Source: Gammaproteobacteria bacterium (GTDB taxonomy: Bacteria > Pseudomonadota > Gammaproteobacteria > Ga0077536). From it: a DNA stretch of 64,000 nt. The DNA is taken from NCBI GenBank assembly GCA_020849475.1, contig JADLGE010000053.1, positions 1 through 64,000 on the forward strand, given 5' to 3'. The position numbers and the translations under genes were made by a program. Under the pieces are notes generated by a model. That model saw nothing but the letters and a program-made list of their open reading frames with translations, did no database searches and had not been told where the DNA came from. Below are positions 42,082 to 52,275 of this stretch, piece after piece. Positions within the stretch are counted from its first letter, which is position 1; every line of letters begins with the position of its first letter.

Positions 42082-43491
42082 ATGACCGCTCACGCCACCC
42101 AGATACTGATAGTCGAAGACGACCACGCGCTGCGCGAAGCCCTGCTCGACACCGCGTCCTTCGCCGGTCTCGACGCCACCGGCGCCGCCGACGGCACGGC
42201 CGCCCTTGAGCTGCTGGCCGAAGAACACTTCGACCTCGTCATCAGCGATATCCAGATGGAACCGATGGACGGCCACACGCTGCTGCGCGAAATCCGCAGC
42301 CGCTACCGCGATCTGCCGGTGGTGTTGATGACGGCCTACGAGTCGATTCAGAGCGCGGTGAACGCCCTGCGCGAGGGCGCCACCGACTACCTAGTCAAGC
42401 CGTTTGAAGCCGAAGTGCTGGTGGCCCGGATCGGCGACTGGCTGCCGCCGGCGCCGGCGCCGCTCGAAGACGACGTGGTGGCGGTCGACCCGGTCAGCCG
42501 TCGCGTGTTCGAACTCGCGCGGCGTGTCGCGCAGTCCGATGCCTCGGTGATGATCACCGGCGAATCCGGCGTCGGTAAGGAAATCGTGTTCCGCACCATC
42601 CATCGCCATTCGCAGCGCGCGGCGCAGGCGCCGGTTGCGATCAACTGCGCGGCGATTCCCGACAACATGCTCGAAGCAGTGCTGTTCGGTTACGACAAGG
42701 GCGCGTTCACCGGCGCCTACAAGGCCAGCCCGGGCAAATTCGAACAGGCGCAGGACTCGACCCTGCTGCTCGATGAAATTTCCGAAATGCCGCTCGCCCT
42801 GCAGGCCAAGCTGCTGCGTGTACTGCAGGAGCGCCAGGTCGAGCGCCTGGGTTCGAACAAGGTCATCGATCTCGATGTGCGCATCGTCGCCACCACCAAC
42901 CGCGACCTGCGCCGTGAAGTGGAAGCGGGGCGCTTCCGTGAAGATCTCTACTACCGATTGAACGTCATGCCGCTCAACGTGCCGCCGCTGCGTCAGCGTC
43001 GCGAAGACATCGTGCCGCTCGCCAAGGCCCTGCTGGCGCGCGCCGCGTCGCGCAGCCACCAGGCGGTGCCGGCCATCAACGCGGCGGCCTGCGCGCGGCT
43101 CATGGAGCACAACTGGCCGGGCAACATTCGCGAACTCGACAACGTCATGCAGCGCGCGCTGATTCTTCACCAGGGCGAAGGCATCAATCTCGACGACCTG
43201 GTGTTCGAGCAGATGACGCCGGCGGTGTCGGCTGCGCTCGGCGCCGGGGTCAGCGAAGCGCCGCGCGCGGTGGCGTTCGAAAGCGCAGATGAAGATGACG
43301 ACGAGCTGGCGGGCGCCGAGTCACTGGGCGGTGATCTCAAGGATCACGAGCGACGCCTGATCCTGACCGCGCTGGAAGAAGGCCGCGGCAGTCGCAAGTT
43401 CGCCGCCGAGAAACTCGGCATCAGCCCGCGCACCCTGCGTTACAAGCTGGCGCGTCTGCGCGACGCCGGCGTCGCGGTGCCGGGCATCTGA
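42082..43491 (+). CDS. fleR: Sigma-54 response regulator FleR/FlrC
   Basis: The 469-residue NtrC-type regulator has a receiver with Asp56 ([15 protein letters not shown]), an AAA+ core with [16 protein letters not shown] and [11 protein letters not shown], and a Fis-type HTH ([27 protein letters not shown]). FleR with FleS switches on late basal body and hook genes. ATG 42082 follows AGGATG at seven bases; upstream ATGs are less well placed. Confidence 0.93.
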   Translation: MTAHATQILIVEDDHALREALLDTASFAGLDATGAADGTAALELLAEEHFDLVISDIQMEPMDGHTLLREIRSRYRDLPVVLMTAYESIQSAVNALREGATDYLVKPFEAEVLVARIGDWLPPAPAPLEDDVVAVDPVSRRVFELARRVAQSDASVMITGESGVGKEIVFRTIHRHSQRAAQAPVAINCAAIPDNMLEAVLFGYDKGAFTGAYKASPGKFEQAQDSTLLLDEISEMPLALQAKLLRVLQERQVERLGSNKVIDLDVRIVATTNRDLRREVEAGRFREDLYYRLNVMPLNVPPLRQRREDIVPLAKALLARAASRSHQAVPAINAAACARLMEHNWPGNIRELDNVMQRALILHQGEGINLDDLVFEQMTPAVSAALGAGVSEAPRAVAFESADEDDDELAGAESLGGDLKDHERRLILTALEEGRGSRKFAAEKLGISPRTLRYKLARLRDAGVAVPGI

Positions 43492-43537
43492 TTCGGGTTC
43501 ATCGTTCAACGCAATTAGACGAGCACGAGACACAGTC

Positions 43538-43885
43538 ATGAACAACACCATCGACGCCCAGGCAGTACTCGCGCAGATGCGCGCCCTGACCGCCCAAGCG
43601 CGCGGTCTGGAAATGCCGCGCGCCGCCAATGCCATCAACCCGGCGGGCGGCGCCACGCCGGCGGTGTCTTTCGGCGACGTGATGAAGAACGCGCTCGATT
43701 TCGTCAACGACAACCAGGTGAAAGCCGCAGCTTTGTCCGACAAGTTCGAGCGCGGCGACAAAGGTGTCGATGTCGCGCAGGTGATGGTCGCCATCCAGAA
43801 AGCCAATCTGTCCTTCCAGGCCGCAACCCAGGTGCGTAACAAACTGGTGTCGGCCTACCAGGACATCATGAACATGCCGCTATAA
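43538..43885 (+). CDS. fliE: Flagellar MS-ring/rod adaptor FliE
   Basis: The 115-residue protein has FGDVMKNALDFVNDNQVKAAALSDKFERGDKGVDVAQVMVAIQKANLSFQAATQVRNKLVSAYQDIMNM-type FliE sequence (landmarks VDVAQVMVAIQKA and SAYQDIM). It links FliF to the FlgB rod. First gene of fliEFGHIJ; no clear promoter was found in the 46-base gap after fleR. Confidence 0.95.
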   Translation: MNNTIDAQAVLAQMRALTAQARGLEMPRAANAINPAGGATPAVSFGDVMKNALDFVNDNQVKAAALSDKFERGDKGVDVAQVMVAIQKANLSFQAATQVRNKLVSAYQDIMNMPL

Positions 43886-43911
43886 GACCCGCTACCGAGT
43901 GAGTGAAGACC

Positions 43912-45705
43912 ATGGCTGAAGCTGCCACATTCAACGCCCAGGCATCCTTGATGCTGCTGCTGCGCCAGGTCGGCGTCATGGTCGGCCTGGCGGCGGCGGT
44001 GGCTCTCGGTCTGTACGTCGCACTGTGGGCGCGCCAGCCGGAATACTCGGTGCTGTTTGCCGATCTGCAGGACAGAGATCTCAACCAGGTCATCGAACAA
44101 CTGACCAGCAACAATATTCCCTATCGCATGGATCCCAACGGCGGCACGGTGCTGGTGCCGGCCGACAACCTCATGACCGCGCGCATGAAGCTGGCCGGCG
44201 CCGGACTCGCGCCGACCAGCAGCAGCAAGGGCGCGGGCTTCGAGGCGCTGAACAGCGAACAACCTTTCGGCACCAGCCAGTTCCTCGAGCAGGCGCGTTA
44301 CCAGCACGCCATCGAAGGCGAACTGTCGCGCTCGATTTCGCACATCACCAATGTGCGTTCGGCGCGTGTGCATATTGCGATGCCCAAGCAGTCGGCGTTC
44401 GCGCGCACCAAGCGTGACCCGAGCGCGTCGGTGATTGTCGACCTCTTCAACGGTCGTCAGCTCGAACGTCACCAGGTGGCGGCCATCGCGCAGATGGTGT
44501 CGGCGGCGGTCGCCGGCATGCCGGTCAACCAGGTGACGGTGGTCGACCAGCGCGGCAATCTTCTGACCGACAACGCCGATCAGAACGACAGCCTGGTGGT
44601 GTCGGCCAAGCGCTTCGAATACACGCGCAATCTCGAACAGTCCTATATCGATCGCGTCGAGGCCATCCTCTCGCCGCTGGTCGGCCCCGACGGTGTGCGC
44701 GCCGAGGTCACGGCCGATCTCGATTTCACCGAGAGCCAGCAATCGAAAGAAACCTACAACCCCGACATGTCGGCGGTGCGCAGCGAGTCGAGCACCGACG
44801 AAGAGCGCAGTGGTGATGCCGCCAATGGCGTGCCCGGCGCGCTCAGCAATCAGCCGCCGGCCGGCGCTTCGGCGCCGGAGCAGACCGCCGATGCCAATGC
44901 GCAGGGCGCGCCTGGCGCCAACGGCGCGGCCGCCGGCGCCAAGCCGCCGGCCTCGGTCAACAAGCGCAGCCAGAAGACCAAGAACTACGAAGTCGACCGC
45001 AATGTGGTGGTCGAGAAGAACAACGTCGGCAGCATTCGCCGCCTGTCGGTGGCGGTGGTGGTGCGCGCACCGACGCCGCCCGCCGCGCCGGCCGCACCGG
45101 CCGAAGGTGACAAGGCTGCCGAAGGCGATGCCGCCAAGGCCGACGGCGAGAAGACCGATGCCGCTGCCGCGACCGCGGCCGTCGCCAAGCCGGCCGCGCT
45201 CAGCGAAGCGGAAATCGAGCGCATGACCAACCTCGTCAAGCTCGCCATCGGTTTCGACGCCGCACGCGGCGACTCGGTCACCATCACCAGCGCCGAGTTC
45301 CAGGCGCCGCCCGCCGCCGAGCCATTGCCGGAACTGCCTGTCTGGCAGCAGCCGTGGGTGTGGAATGTCGGCAAGCAGGTCGCCGGTGGACTGTTCGTGC
45401 TGTTCGTGCTGTTCGGCGTGATTCGCCCGACCGTGAAGTCGCTCATGACCAAGCCGCTGACGGTGGCCGGCAGCAGTGGCGAAGTGCAGGCACTCGAAGG
45501 CGGCGTTGGCGCCAATGGCCTGCCGGCCTTGGCCGGCCCGGCCGGCATGGACGGCCAGATGGCGCTGCCCAATCAGCGCAATGACTCGCAACCGCTTTTG
45601 GCGTCGTCGGAAATCGACCCCAACATCGACAGCGTCAAACAGTTCGTCAGCAATGACCCGCGCGTCGCCGCGCAGGTCATCAAGGGCTGGGTTGGCGGCG
45701 AATAA
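43912..45705 (+). CDS. fliF: Flagellar MS-ring protein FliF
   Basis: The 597-residue protein has two membrane helices (VGVMVGLAAAVALGLYVALWA near the N terminus, VAGGLFVLFVLFGVI near residue 500), the YscJ/FliF ring domains (EYSVLFADLQDRDLNQVIEQL) and a C-terminal FliG-binding tail. The middle holds an unusually Ala/Gly/Pro-rich loop (about 305-350 and 385-425). ATG 43912 is chosen over the in-frame GTG 43903. Confidence 0.95.
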   Translation: MAEAATFNAQASLMLLLRQVGVMVGLAAAVALGLYVALWARQPEYSVLFADLQDRDLNQVIEQLTSNNIPYRMDPNGGTVLVPADNLMTARMKLAGAGLAPTSSSKGAGFEALNSEQPFGTSQFLEQARYQHAIEGELSRSISHITNVRSARVHIAMPKQSAFARTKRDPSASVIVDLFNGRQLERHQVAAIAQMVSAAVAGMPVNQVTVVDQRGNLLTDNADQNDSLVVSAKRFEYTRNLEQSYIDRVEAILSPLVGPDGVRAEVTADLDFTESQQSKETYNPDMSAVRSESSTDEERSGDAANGVPGALSNQPPAGASAPEQTADANAQGAPGANGAAAGAKPPASVNKRSQKTKNYEVDRNVVVEKNNVGSIRRLSVAVVVRAPTPPAAPAAPAEGDKAAEGDAAKADGEKTDAAAATAAVAKPAALSEAEIERMTNLVKLAIGFDAARGDSVTITSAEFQAPPAAEPLPELPVWQQPWVWNVGKQVAGGLFVLFVLFGVIRPTVKSLMTKPLTVAGSSGEVQALEGGVGANGLPALAGPAGMDGQMALPNQRNDSQPLLASSEIDPNIDSVKQFVSNDPRVAAQVIKGWVGGE

Positions 45706-45723
45706 ACCTCTACTGGAATCATC

Positions 45724-46731
45724 ATGGCGGAAGCACCAGCACAACTCGACGGCGCGCAGAAGGCGGCCATCTTCCTGATGTCCATCGGCGAAGGACCGGC
45801 CGCGGAGATCATGAAATATCTCGGCCCGCGCGAAGTGCAGAAGATTGGCGTGGCCATGACCAGCCTCGACGTGGTGTCGCCGACCAATGTCAGCACCGCG
45901 ATCGGTGAGTTCATCGAGCTGGTGCGTTCGCACACCGGCATCGGCATCGGCAACGAGGAATACATCCGTTCGGTGCTGACCAATGCGCTGGGTGAAGAGA
46001 AAGCGTCGAGCATGATCGACCGCATCCTGCTCGGCGGTCACACCAAGGGTCTCGAATCGCTGAAGTGGATGGACCCGCGCGCGATTGTCGAACTGGTGCG
46101 CTTCGAACATCCGCAGATCATCGCCATCGTGCTGTCCTATCTCGACAGCGATCAATCGGCGGAAGTGCTGTCGCTGCTGCCGGAAAACACGCGCTCGGAC
46201 CTGCTCATGCGCATCGCCACCATGGACGGCATCCAACCGGCGGCCATGAAAGAGCTGAATGAAATGCTCGAGCTGCAGCTGCGTGGTGGCGCCGGCGGTC
46301 AGCAGTCGTCGCTGGGCGGCATCAAGTGCGCGGCCGAAATCCTCAACTTCGTCGACCGCAGCATCGAAGCGAAAATCAACGAACAGATCACCGAGGCCGA
46401 TGCCGATCTCGCGACCAAGATCCAGGACCTGATGTTCACCTTCGAGAACATCGCCGACATCGACGACCGTGGCATCCAGGCGCTGTTGCGCGAAGTGTCG
46501 ACCGACAACCTGGTGCTGGCGATGAAGGGTTGCGATGACGCCATCAAGGAAAAGATCTTCAAGAACATGTCGAGCCGGGCAGCCGAGATGCTGCGCGAGG
46601 ACCTGGAGTCCAAGGGCCCGGTCAAGCTTTCCGAAGTGGAAGGCGCGCAAAAGGAAATTCTCGGCATCGCACGCCGTCTGGCCGACGAAGGCACCATAAG
46701 CCTCGGCGGTTCCGGCGAGCAGATGCTGTAA
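45724..46731 (+). CDS. fliG: Flagellar motor switch protein FliG
   Basis: The 335-residue switch protein has LDGAQKAAIFLMSIGEGPAAEIMKYL, the central FEHPQIIAIVLSYLDSDQSAEVL, and the C-terminal torque region FTFENIADIDDRGIQALLREVSTDNLVLAMKG, with the charged residues that face the stator. It sits on FliF and binds FliM. Length is typical. Confidence 0.97.
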   Translation: MAEAPAQLDGAQKAAIFLMSIGEGPAAEIMKYLGPREVQKIGVAMTSLDVVSPTNVSTAIGEFIELVRSHTGIGIGNEEYIRSVLTNALGEEKASSMIDRILLGGHTKGLESLKWMDPRAIVELVRFEHPQIIAIVLSYLDSDQSAEVLSLLPENTRSDLLMRIATMDGIQPAAMKELNEMLELQLRGGAGGQQSSLGGIKCAAEILNFVDRSIEAKINEQITEADADLATKIQDLMFTFENIADIDDRGIQALLREVSTDNLVLAMKGCDDAIKEKIFKNMSSRAAEMLREDLESKGPVKLSEVEGAQKEILGIARRLADEGTISLGGSGEQML

Positions 46732-46740
46732 AGGAGCACC

Positions 46741-47436
46741 ATGAGCATGCATAGCGCCGAAGCCGTCGCCAGCGAACAGTCAGTCACCATGACCGAGGGC
46801 TTTGGCCCCGGCAACGGCGTGGTCACGCCCTACGAACTGCCGGATATCGAACAGATCCTGGTGCGCAACAGCGCCAACGGTGCGGGTGTGGTCACTGCCC
46901 GTGAACTCGAAAGCATCCACAAGCAGGCCTACGCCGAAGGTTTTGAAAACGGCACGATGGAAGGCTATGCCGATGGTCAGCGCCGCGCCGCCGCCGACAT
47001 CGAGGCGCGCTGCGAAGTGCTCGACAACATCACCATGCAACTCATCGCGCCGCTTGCCAAGCTCGACGAGGAGATGGTCAATTCAGTGGCCGAACTCGCG
47101 CTGCTCATCGCGCGCCACCTGGTGCGTCGCGAATTGAAGACCGCGCCCGGCGAAGTGATCGGCGTGGTGCGCGAAACCATGCGCCTGTTGCCGATTGCGA
47201 GCCGCGGCACCACGCTGCATTTGAATCCTGACGATGCCGAGCTGGTACGCTCGGCGTTGTCCATCGACACCGACGGCATCAGCTGGCGCGTCGAGGCCGA
47301 CCCCTTGATTTCGCGCGGCGGCTGCATCGTCGAGACCGAGACCTCGCGTATCGATGCCACCGTTGAGTCACGCATTGCTGCCATCGCCTCGAAGATGTTC
47401 GGCGGCGAGCGTGAGAGCGACCGGGGCGCGGCATGA
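46741..47436 (+). CDS. fliH: Flagellar export ATPase regulator FliH
   Basis: The 231-residue stator protein of the export ATPase has a variable N terminus, a helical region with Gly-rich repeats ([18 protein letters not shown]) and a FliH/V-ATPase-E-like C-terminal domain ([17 protein letters not shown]). It holds FliI at the FliN ring. AAGGAG precedes the start; its stop overlaps fliI by 4 bases (ATGA). Confidence 0.9.
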   Translation: MSMHSAEAVASEQSVTMTEGFGPGNGVVTPYELPDIEQILVRNSANGAGVVTARELESIHKQAYAEGFENGTMEGYADGQRRAAADIEARCEVLDNITMQLIAPLAKLDEEMVNSVAELALLIARHLVRRELKTAPGEVIGVVRETMRLLPIASRGTTLHLNPDDAELVRSALSIDTDGISWRVEADPLISRGGCIVETETSRIDATVESRIAAIASKMFGGERESDRGAA

Positions 47437-48812
47437 ACCCGCAAATCGCCCCGTGGTTGAATTCCACCCCCAGCCGCCGCTGGTGCGCGGATCTCGTGCC
47501 GTATTTCGAACGCCTGGCCGAGCCGCCGGCGGTGGCCGTCGAAGGCAAGCTGTCGCGCATGGTCGGCCTGACCCTGGAAGCGGTCGGCTGCCAGGCCGCC
47601 ATCGGCGACCGTTGTCGGGTCTACAACCCTGGCGGCGTCGATGTCGATGCCGAGGTGGTGGGCTTTTCCGGCGAACGCCTGTTCCTCATGCCGACCGGCA
47701 TTCCGCGTGGCCTGTCGCCCAATGCGCGCGTCATTCCATTGGGCGGCGCCGGTGACGTGGCGGTTGGCGAGGCCTTGCTCGGCCGCGTGCTGGACGGCTC
47801 CGGGCGGCCGCTCGATAGCCGCGGCCCCTTGCATTTGAACGAGCGGCGGCCGCTATACGGAGAGATGATCAATCCTCTGCAACGCGCCGTGATCAGCGAG
47901 CCGCTCGATGTCGGCGTGCGTTCCATCAACGCGCTCCTGACTGTCGGCCGCGGCCAGCGTATCGGTCTGTTCGCGCCGTCTGGCGTCGGTAAGTCGGTGC
48001 TGCTCGGCATGATGACGCGCTTCACCGACGCCGACGTCATCGTGGTCGGGCTCATCGGTGAGCGCGGCCGTGAAGTGAAGGAATTCATCGAAGAGATTCT
48101 CGGCGAAGCCGGCATGGCGCGCGCGGTGGTGGTGGCGACGCCCGCCGACAACCCGCCGCTCATGCGTATGCACGGCGCCGCGATGGCCACCAGCATCGCT
48201 GAATATTTCCGTGACACTGGCCGCCACGTACTGCTGCTGATGGATTCCCTGACCCGTTACGCGCAGGCCAATCGCGAGATCGCACTCACCATCGGCGAAC
48301 CGCCGGCCACGCGCGGCTTCCCGCCGTCGGTGTTCGCGCGCCTGCCGCAGCTGGTTGAACGCGCCGGCATGGGCGTCGGCGGCCATGGCTCGATCACGGC
48401 GTTTTACACGGTGTTGACCGAGGCCGACGATCCGAATGACCCGGTCGCTGATTCGGCACGCGCCATTCTCGACGGCCACATCGTGCTGTCACGGCGTCTC
48501 GCCGAACGCGGTCTGTATCCCGCCATCGACATCGAGGCGTCCATCAGCCGCGTGATGTCGCAGGTGGTGGGTGACAGGCAGTTGAAGTACGCGCGCGCCC
48601 TGAAGCATTTCTATTCCCTGTATGAACAGAATTCCGATCTGTTCAACGTCGGCGCCTATCAGCGCGGCGCCAATCCCGAACTCGACAGCGCGGTGGCCAT
48701 GCGTCCGCAGATCCTTCAGTTCCTGGGGCAGGACCGCCGCTCCGCCGTCAATTTCAACGATGCAGTCACGGCCCTGGCCACGGTCACCGGCGGCGATATC
48801 CTCGACAGTTGA
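47433..48812 (+). CDS. fliI: Flagellar protein export ATPase FliI
   Basis: The 459-residue F1-like ATPase has Walker [14 protein letters not shown], then [18 protein letters not shown], and Walker [20 protein letters not shown]. It forms a hexamer under the export gate and unfolds or releases substrates. The C terminus ends [14 protein letters not shown]. Length is normal (E. coli 457). Confidence 0.97.
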   Translation: MNPQIAPWLNSTPSRRWCADLVPYFERLAEPPAVAVEGKLSRMVGLTLEAVGCQAAIGDRCRVYNPGGVDVDAEVVGFSGERLFLMPTGIPRGLSPNARVIPLGGAGDVAVGEALLGRVLDGSGRPLDSRGPLHLNERRPLYGEMINPLQRAVISEPLDVGVRSINALLTVGRGQRIGLFAPSGVGKSVLLGMMTRFTDADVIVVGLIGERGREVKEFIEEILGEAGMARAVVVATPADNPPLMRMHGAAMATSIAEYFRDTGRHVLLLMDSLTRYAQANREIALTIGEPPATRGFPPSVFARLPQLVERAGMGVGGHGSITAFYTVLTEADDPNDPVADSARAILDGHIVLSRRLAERGLYPAIDIEASISRVMSQVVGDRQLKYARALKHFYSLYEQNSDLFNVGAYQRGANPELDSAVAMRPQILQFLGQDRRSAVNFNDAVTALATVTGGDILDS

Positions 48813-48832
48813 GCACCACCAGGTAGACCATC

Positions 48833-49267
48833 ATGACCCGTAGCCAGCGCCTGAAGCGCATCGTGACTCTGAACGAGATGCAGAAGTCGGTGGCCTCACA
48901 GAAGCTTGCCGGCACCCGCGGTCGCCACGACGGCAATGTGAAAAAGCTCGAAGAATTCCGCCGCTACCGCCTCGAATATGCGCGCGCGCTGCAGAATCCC
49001 GGCCAGGCCATGAGCGCCGCCGCGGCGCGCGATACGCGCGTGTTCCTGGGCCAGCTAGAAAGGACCATCACGGCCTTGGAGCAGATGGTCACGCGTTCCG
49101 AGCGCGAATGCGCGGAAGACCTGGCCGCCTGGAAGCGCGAAGCGCAGCGCGCCAACGTGCTGGTCGACATTCTCGATCGGTGTGTTCGCAATGAAGACGT
49201 CGACCGGGAAGGGCGGCTGCAGCGCGAGATCGATGACCGGCGGGTGGAACTCGCCGGTATGGAGTGA
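48833..49267 (+). CDS. fliJ: Flagellar export protein FliJ
   Basis: The 144-residue coiled-coil protein starts SQRLKRIVTLNEMQKSVASQKLAG and continues with long helices (FLGQLERTITALEQMVTRSERECAEDL). FliJ is the central stalk of the FliHI ATPase. It is the last gene before the reversed sugar-nucleotide gene; a REP-type palindrome follows its stop at 16 bases. Confidence 0.88.
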   Translation: MTRSQRLKRIVTLNEMQKSVASQKLAGTRGRHDGNVKKLEEFRRYRLEYARALQNPGQAMSAAAARDTRVFLGQLERTITALEQMVTRSERECAEDLAAWKREAQRANVLVDILDRCVRNEDVDREGRLQREIDDRRVELAGME

Positions 49268-49283
49268 AATTCTCTTCGTCTTC

Positions 49284-49311
49284 TGTGGGTCAGACTTCAG
49301 TCTGACCCACA
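49284..49311. repeat. Compact family A palindrome, bidirectional terminator
   Basis: TGTGGGTCAGACT and its exact complement flank TC, a perfect 13-bp stem between the converging fliJ and UXS stop codons. It is the cleanest copy of the family A repeat. Confidence 0.8.
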
Positions 49312-49332
49312 ATAATCAAGAGCACGCCCCCC

Positions 49333-50301
49333 TCAGCTTCCGACCCGCTGCTCGAAATACGCAATCGTCTTCGCCAGACCGTCACGCAACTTCACCGTCG
49401 GTTGCCAGCCTAGTTGGGTGCGGGCGCGCGTGATGTCGGGCTGACGCTGACGTGGGTCGTCGGTCGGCAGCGGTTGAAACGTGATCTTGCTGCGCGAGCC
49501 AATCATTTCCACCACCAGTTCGGCGAGCTGGCGGATGGTGAACTCATCGGGATTGCCGATGTTGATGGGGCCGGTCACCTCGGGCGCGCTGTCCATGAGA
49601 TTGACGAGGCCGCGAATGAGATCGTCCACATAACAGAACGAGCGGGTCTGGGAGCCGTCGCCGTAGAGCGTGATGTCCTGGTTGGCGAGCGCCTGCACGA
49701 TGAAGTTCGACACCACGCGGCCGTCGTTGGGATGCATGCGCGGACCGTAGGTGTTGAAGATGCGCGCGACCTTGATGGCGAGGCCGTGCTGGCGGTGGTA
49801 GTCGAAGAACAGGGTTTCGGCACAGCGTTTGCCTTCGTCATAGCAGGCGCGCGGGCCAATGGGGTTGGTGTGGCCCCAGTAGTCCTCGGTCTGCGGATGG
49901 ATCTCCGGGTCGCCGTAGACCTCGCTGGTCGAGGCCTGGAGGATGCGCGCCTTGATGCGCTTGGCCAGCCCCAGCATGTTGATGGCGCCGTGCACGCTGG
50001 TCTTGGTGGTCTGCACCGGGTCGAACTGGTAGTGGATGGGCGAGGCCGGGCAGGCCAGGTTGTAGATCTCGTCGGCTTCTATGTAGAGCGGGAAGGTGAT
50101 GTCGTGACGCATGAGTTCGAACATCGGGTTGTCGAGCAGATGGGCGACGTTGTCCTTGGCGCCGGTATAGAAGTTGTCCACACACAGCACGTCGTCGCCG
50201 CGCGCCAGCAGGGCCTCGCACAGGTGCGAGCCCAGGAAGCCGGCGCCGCCGGTGACCAGCACGCGGCGGCGTGTGCCCTGGGTGCGATTGGATATGTGCA
50301 T
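49333..50301 (-). CDS. UDP-glucuronate decarboxylase (UDP-xylose synthase)
   Basis: The 322-residue extended SDR has the NAD motif [19 protein letters not shown], the active-site ACYDEGKR (YxxxK, typical of UXS enzymes), and [11 protein letters not shown] and [21 protein letters not shown], all close to bacterial UXS. It converts UDP-glucuronate to UDP-xylose with NAD+, for polysaccharide or glycan synthesis. ATG 50301 follows GGGAG. It sits reversed between fliJ and fliK, where no gene is expected in the Pseudomonas order, so it was probably inserted; surface or flagellar glycosylation is a speculative link. Confidence 0.88.
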   Translation of the reverse strand: MHISNRTQGTRRRVLVTGGAGFLGSHLCEALLARGDDVLCVDNFYTGAKDNVAHLLDNPMFELMRHDITFPLYIEADEIYNLACPASPIHYQFDPVQTTKTSVHGAINMLGLAKRIKARILQASTSEVYGDPEIHPQTEDYWGHTNPIGPRACYDEGKRCAETLFFDYHRQHGLAIKVARIFNTYGPRMHPNDGRVVSNFIVQALANQDITLYGDGSQTRSFCYVDDLIRGLVNLMDSAPEVTGPINIGNPDEFTIRQLAELVVEMIGSRSKITFQPLPTDDPRQRQPDITRARTQLGWQPTVKLRDGLAKTIAYFEQRVGS

Positions 50302-50372
50302 GCGTTCGTCTCCCTGTGCGTTTGTGCGCGGCGCGCCATTGTGACATGTGCCGGCCGTCGCTCGGCGGCGTT

Positions 50373-50389
50373 GTGGCACGGGCTTTGCT
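50373..50389 (+). promoter_or_regulatory. Sigma-54 promoter of fliK
   Basis: TGTGGCACGGGCTTTGCTG holds GG and GC spaced by 10 bases with a near-perfect consensus, about 45 bases before the fliK ATG. Confidence 0.88.
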
Positions 50390-50433
50390 GATATCGGCTC
50401 AAGAACATCGGTCCTGAGAGCCTGGAGAACACA

Positions 50434-51477
50434 ATGCCCGCCATCGACGCCGCCCTGCCCGCCACCCCCACGCCTGGCCCCAGCGCCCCGACGGAGGCGC
50501 GCCCGGCCACACAAAATGCCGCAAAAGGCCAGAAAATGGCCGACGGCGACACCCAGGCCAGCGATGCCTTCATCGCCGCGCTGCTCGCCCAGAGCACTGC
50601 CCAGGTCATCACTCCGGAGCAGGCAGTAGCGACCCCCGATGCAGCGCCGATGGCCGTCACAGGCCAGGATTTGCCGACCCTGCGGCCAGGACTTGCCGCT
50701 GGCCCGGCAGCACGTCGCCCGCTGACACCCGCGGCAACCGACAGCGCGCCGGCGGCTGCCACGCCGGCCACCACCGAGAGCGCGCAAGATGACTTCGCGA
50801 GCGCCTTCGTCGCCCTGCAGGACGCCATGACCGGCGGCGGCAGTGGCGGTGAGCGCCGCAGCGACAGCAGTCTGGACACCGACGGCAGCGGCGGCTTGAA
50901 TGCCGGCGGCCTGGTGAGCGACCTGTCCCAAGCTGTCACCAATACCCCGGCGCGCGCCGAGGCGGACGTGCGCGGCGCCCTCGACGCCTTGACCGGCGCC
51001 CATGCCGCGCGTGCCCACGAGGCGCCGGCCAGCGCCCAGGCTTACGCCGCCAAGCCGGCGCCGCTGCCCATGGACCAGCCGGCGATGTTCGCCGAGCGCT
51101 TGAACCAGCATGTGTCCTTCATGATTGGCGACCAGATCCAGAGCGCGCAGATTGCAGTCACGCCGGCCGACTTAGGTCCGGTGGAAGTGCGCGTGACCAT
51201 GGTCGGCGACGAGGCCAAGATTCAATTGTCGGCGACCCACGCCGCCACCCGCGAAGCCCTCAACGAAGCGCTGCCGCGTTTGCGCGCGTCATTTGCAGAA
51301 GCCGGCATCTCGCTGTCCCAGGCTGGCGTGTTCACGCAGCTGCCGGAACGCCAGCAGGCCGATCCGTCCTTCACCGCGCAGGCGCGCGGCAACGACGGCG
51401 ACTTCGAAGCCGCGCCGCTGACGAGCGTGGCGCCGAGCCGCAGCCTCAAGATCGGACTCATCGACGCCTTCGTGTGA
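50434..51477 (+). CDS. fliK: Flagellar hook-length control protein FliK
   Basis: The 347-residue protein has a long Ala/Pro/Thr-rich ruler region (residues 1-205) and a C-terminal Flg_hook domain with [38 protein letters not shown] sequence (landmarks [10 protein letters not shown] and [12 protein letters not shown]). It measures the hook and switches export by contacting FlhB. Own sigma-54 promoter upstream. ATG 50434 is 45 bases after it. Confidence 0.9.
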   Translation: MPAIDAALPATPTPGPSAPTEARPATQNAAKGQKMADGDTQASDAFIAALLAQSTAQVITPEQAVATPDAAPMAVTGQDLPTLRPGLAAGPAARRPLTPAATDSAPAAATPATTESAQDDFASAFVALQDAMTGGGSGGERRSDSSLDTDGSGGLNAGGLVSDLSQAVTNTPARAEADVRGALDALTGAHAARAHEAPASAQAYAAKPAPLPMDQPAMFAERLNQHVSFMIGDQIQSAQIAVTPADLGPVEVRVTMVGDEAKIQLSATHAATREALNEALPRLRASFAEAGISLSQAGVFTQLPERQQADPSFTAQARGNDGDFEAAPLTSVAPSRSLKIGLIDAFV

Positions 51478-51696
51478 CGGTGGTGCGGCCGTCAAGAACT
51501 TGTCAGTGAGCGTCGCCTTTGAGCGGGCGGCGGCGTCATAAACACGTGTTCTCGTCGCGCCGCAGGTCGGGCTGTCACCGCGCGGCCGCCCGCAACGCTA
51601 CCCCAAGGTGCCGCGGCGCGTAAATTCTTCCTTTCAATTTCAGATGTTTAGTTACTGACCGGGGACCAGGCCCGGGCAGCGTGAGCGGTTCGCATT

Positions 51697-51716
51697 TGGT
51701 GGCATGACGATTGCAC
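51697..51716 (+). promoter_or_regulatory. Sigma-54 promoter of fliL operon
   Basis: TGGTGGCATGACGATTGCAC: GG (51701-02), 10 bases, GC (51713-14). It lies inside the longer upstream open frame of fliL and so supports ATG 51752. Confidence 0.82.
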
Positions 51717-51751
51717 CAGGGCTTACACGAATTCGACTCCAGGAGCTAAAC

Positions 51752-52243
51752 ATGTCCCAAGCAGCTGCAGCCCCGGCCCCCGCCGGTGGCAACAAGAAAC
51801 TCATCATCATCGCCGCGACCGTGGTGTTGCTGGCCGCCATCGGCGGTGGCGTGGCGGTCATGCTGAAGGGTGGCGACAAGAAGGCCGAGGCCGCCGAGCA
51901 CGCCGAAAAAGAGGCCGTGCACGAGCCGGTCTACATCGATATCAAGCCTGAGTTCGTCATCAACTTCGCCGACAAGGCCGGCCATTCCAAATACCTGAAG
52001 TGCGAACTGTCGGTCGTCACCAAGGAGCCCGAGATCGAGAAAGCCGTCGAGAAGCACATGCCGGCCATCCGCAATGCGCTGGTGCTGCTGCTGTCGCGTC
52101 AGATCTACGAAGACCTGATGCCCAACGAGGGCAAGGAGAAGCTCCGCGCCGACGCGCTGGCGGCGGTGCAGGAAGTGTTGAAGGCCCAGACCGGCAAACC
52201 CGGTATCGAGGATCTCTTCTTCTCGAACTTCGTGATGCATTGA
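51752..52243 (+). CDS. fliL: Flagellar stator-associated protein FliL
   Basis: The 163-residue inner-membrane protein has one N-terminal membrane helix (KLIIIAATVVLLAAIGGGVAVML) and a periplasmic stomatin-like domain with EPVYIDIKPEFVINFADKAGHSKYLK. FliL rings support MotAB stators. AGGAG is seven bases upstream. First gene of fliLMNOPQR-flhB. Confidence 0.93.
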   Translation: MSQAAAAPAPAGGNKKLIIIAATVVLLAAIGGGVAVMLKGGDKKAEAAEHAEKEAVHEPVYIDIKPEFVINFADKAGHSKYLKCELSVVTKEPEIEKAVEKHMPAIRNALVLLLSRQIYEDLMPNEGKEKLRADALAAVQEVLKAQTGKPGIEDLFFSNFVMH

Positions 52244-52275
52244 TTCACTGAGCGCGCAGCACCGGACCACCAGCC

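Noticed and set aside
43855..46752. 965-codon open frame on the minus strand
   Set aside because: Antisense to fliE end, fliF and fliG, which have full family matches; its translation is His/Arg-rich with no recognisable domains, as expected of GC-rich shadow frames.
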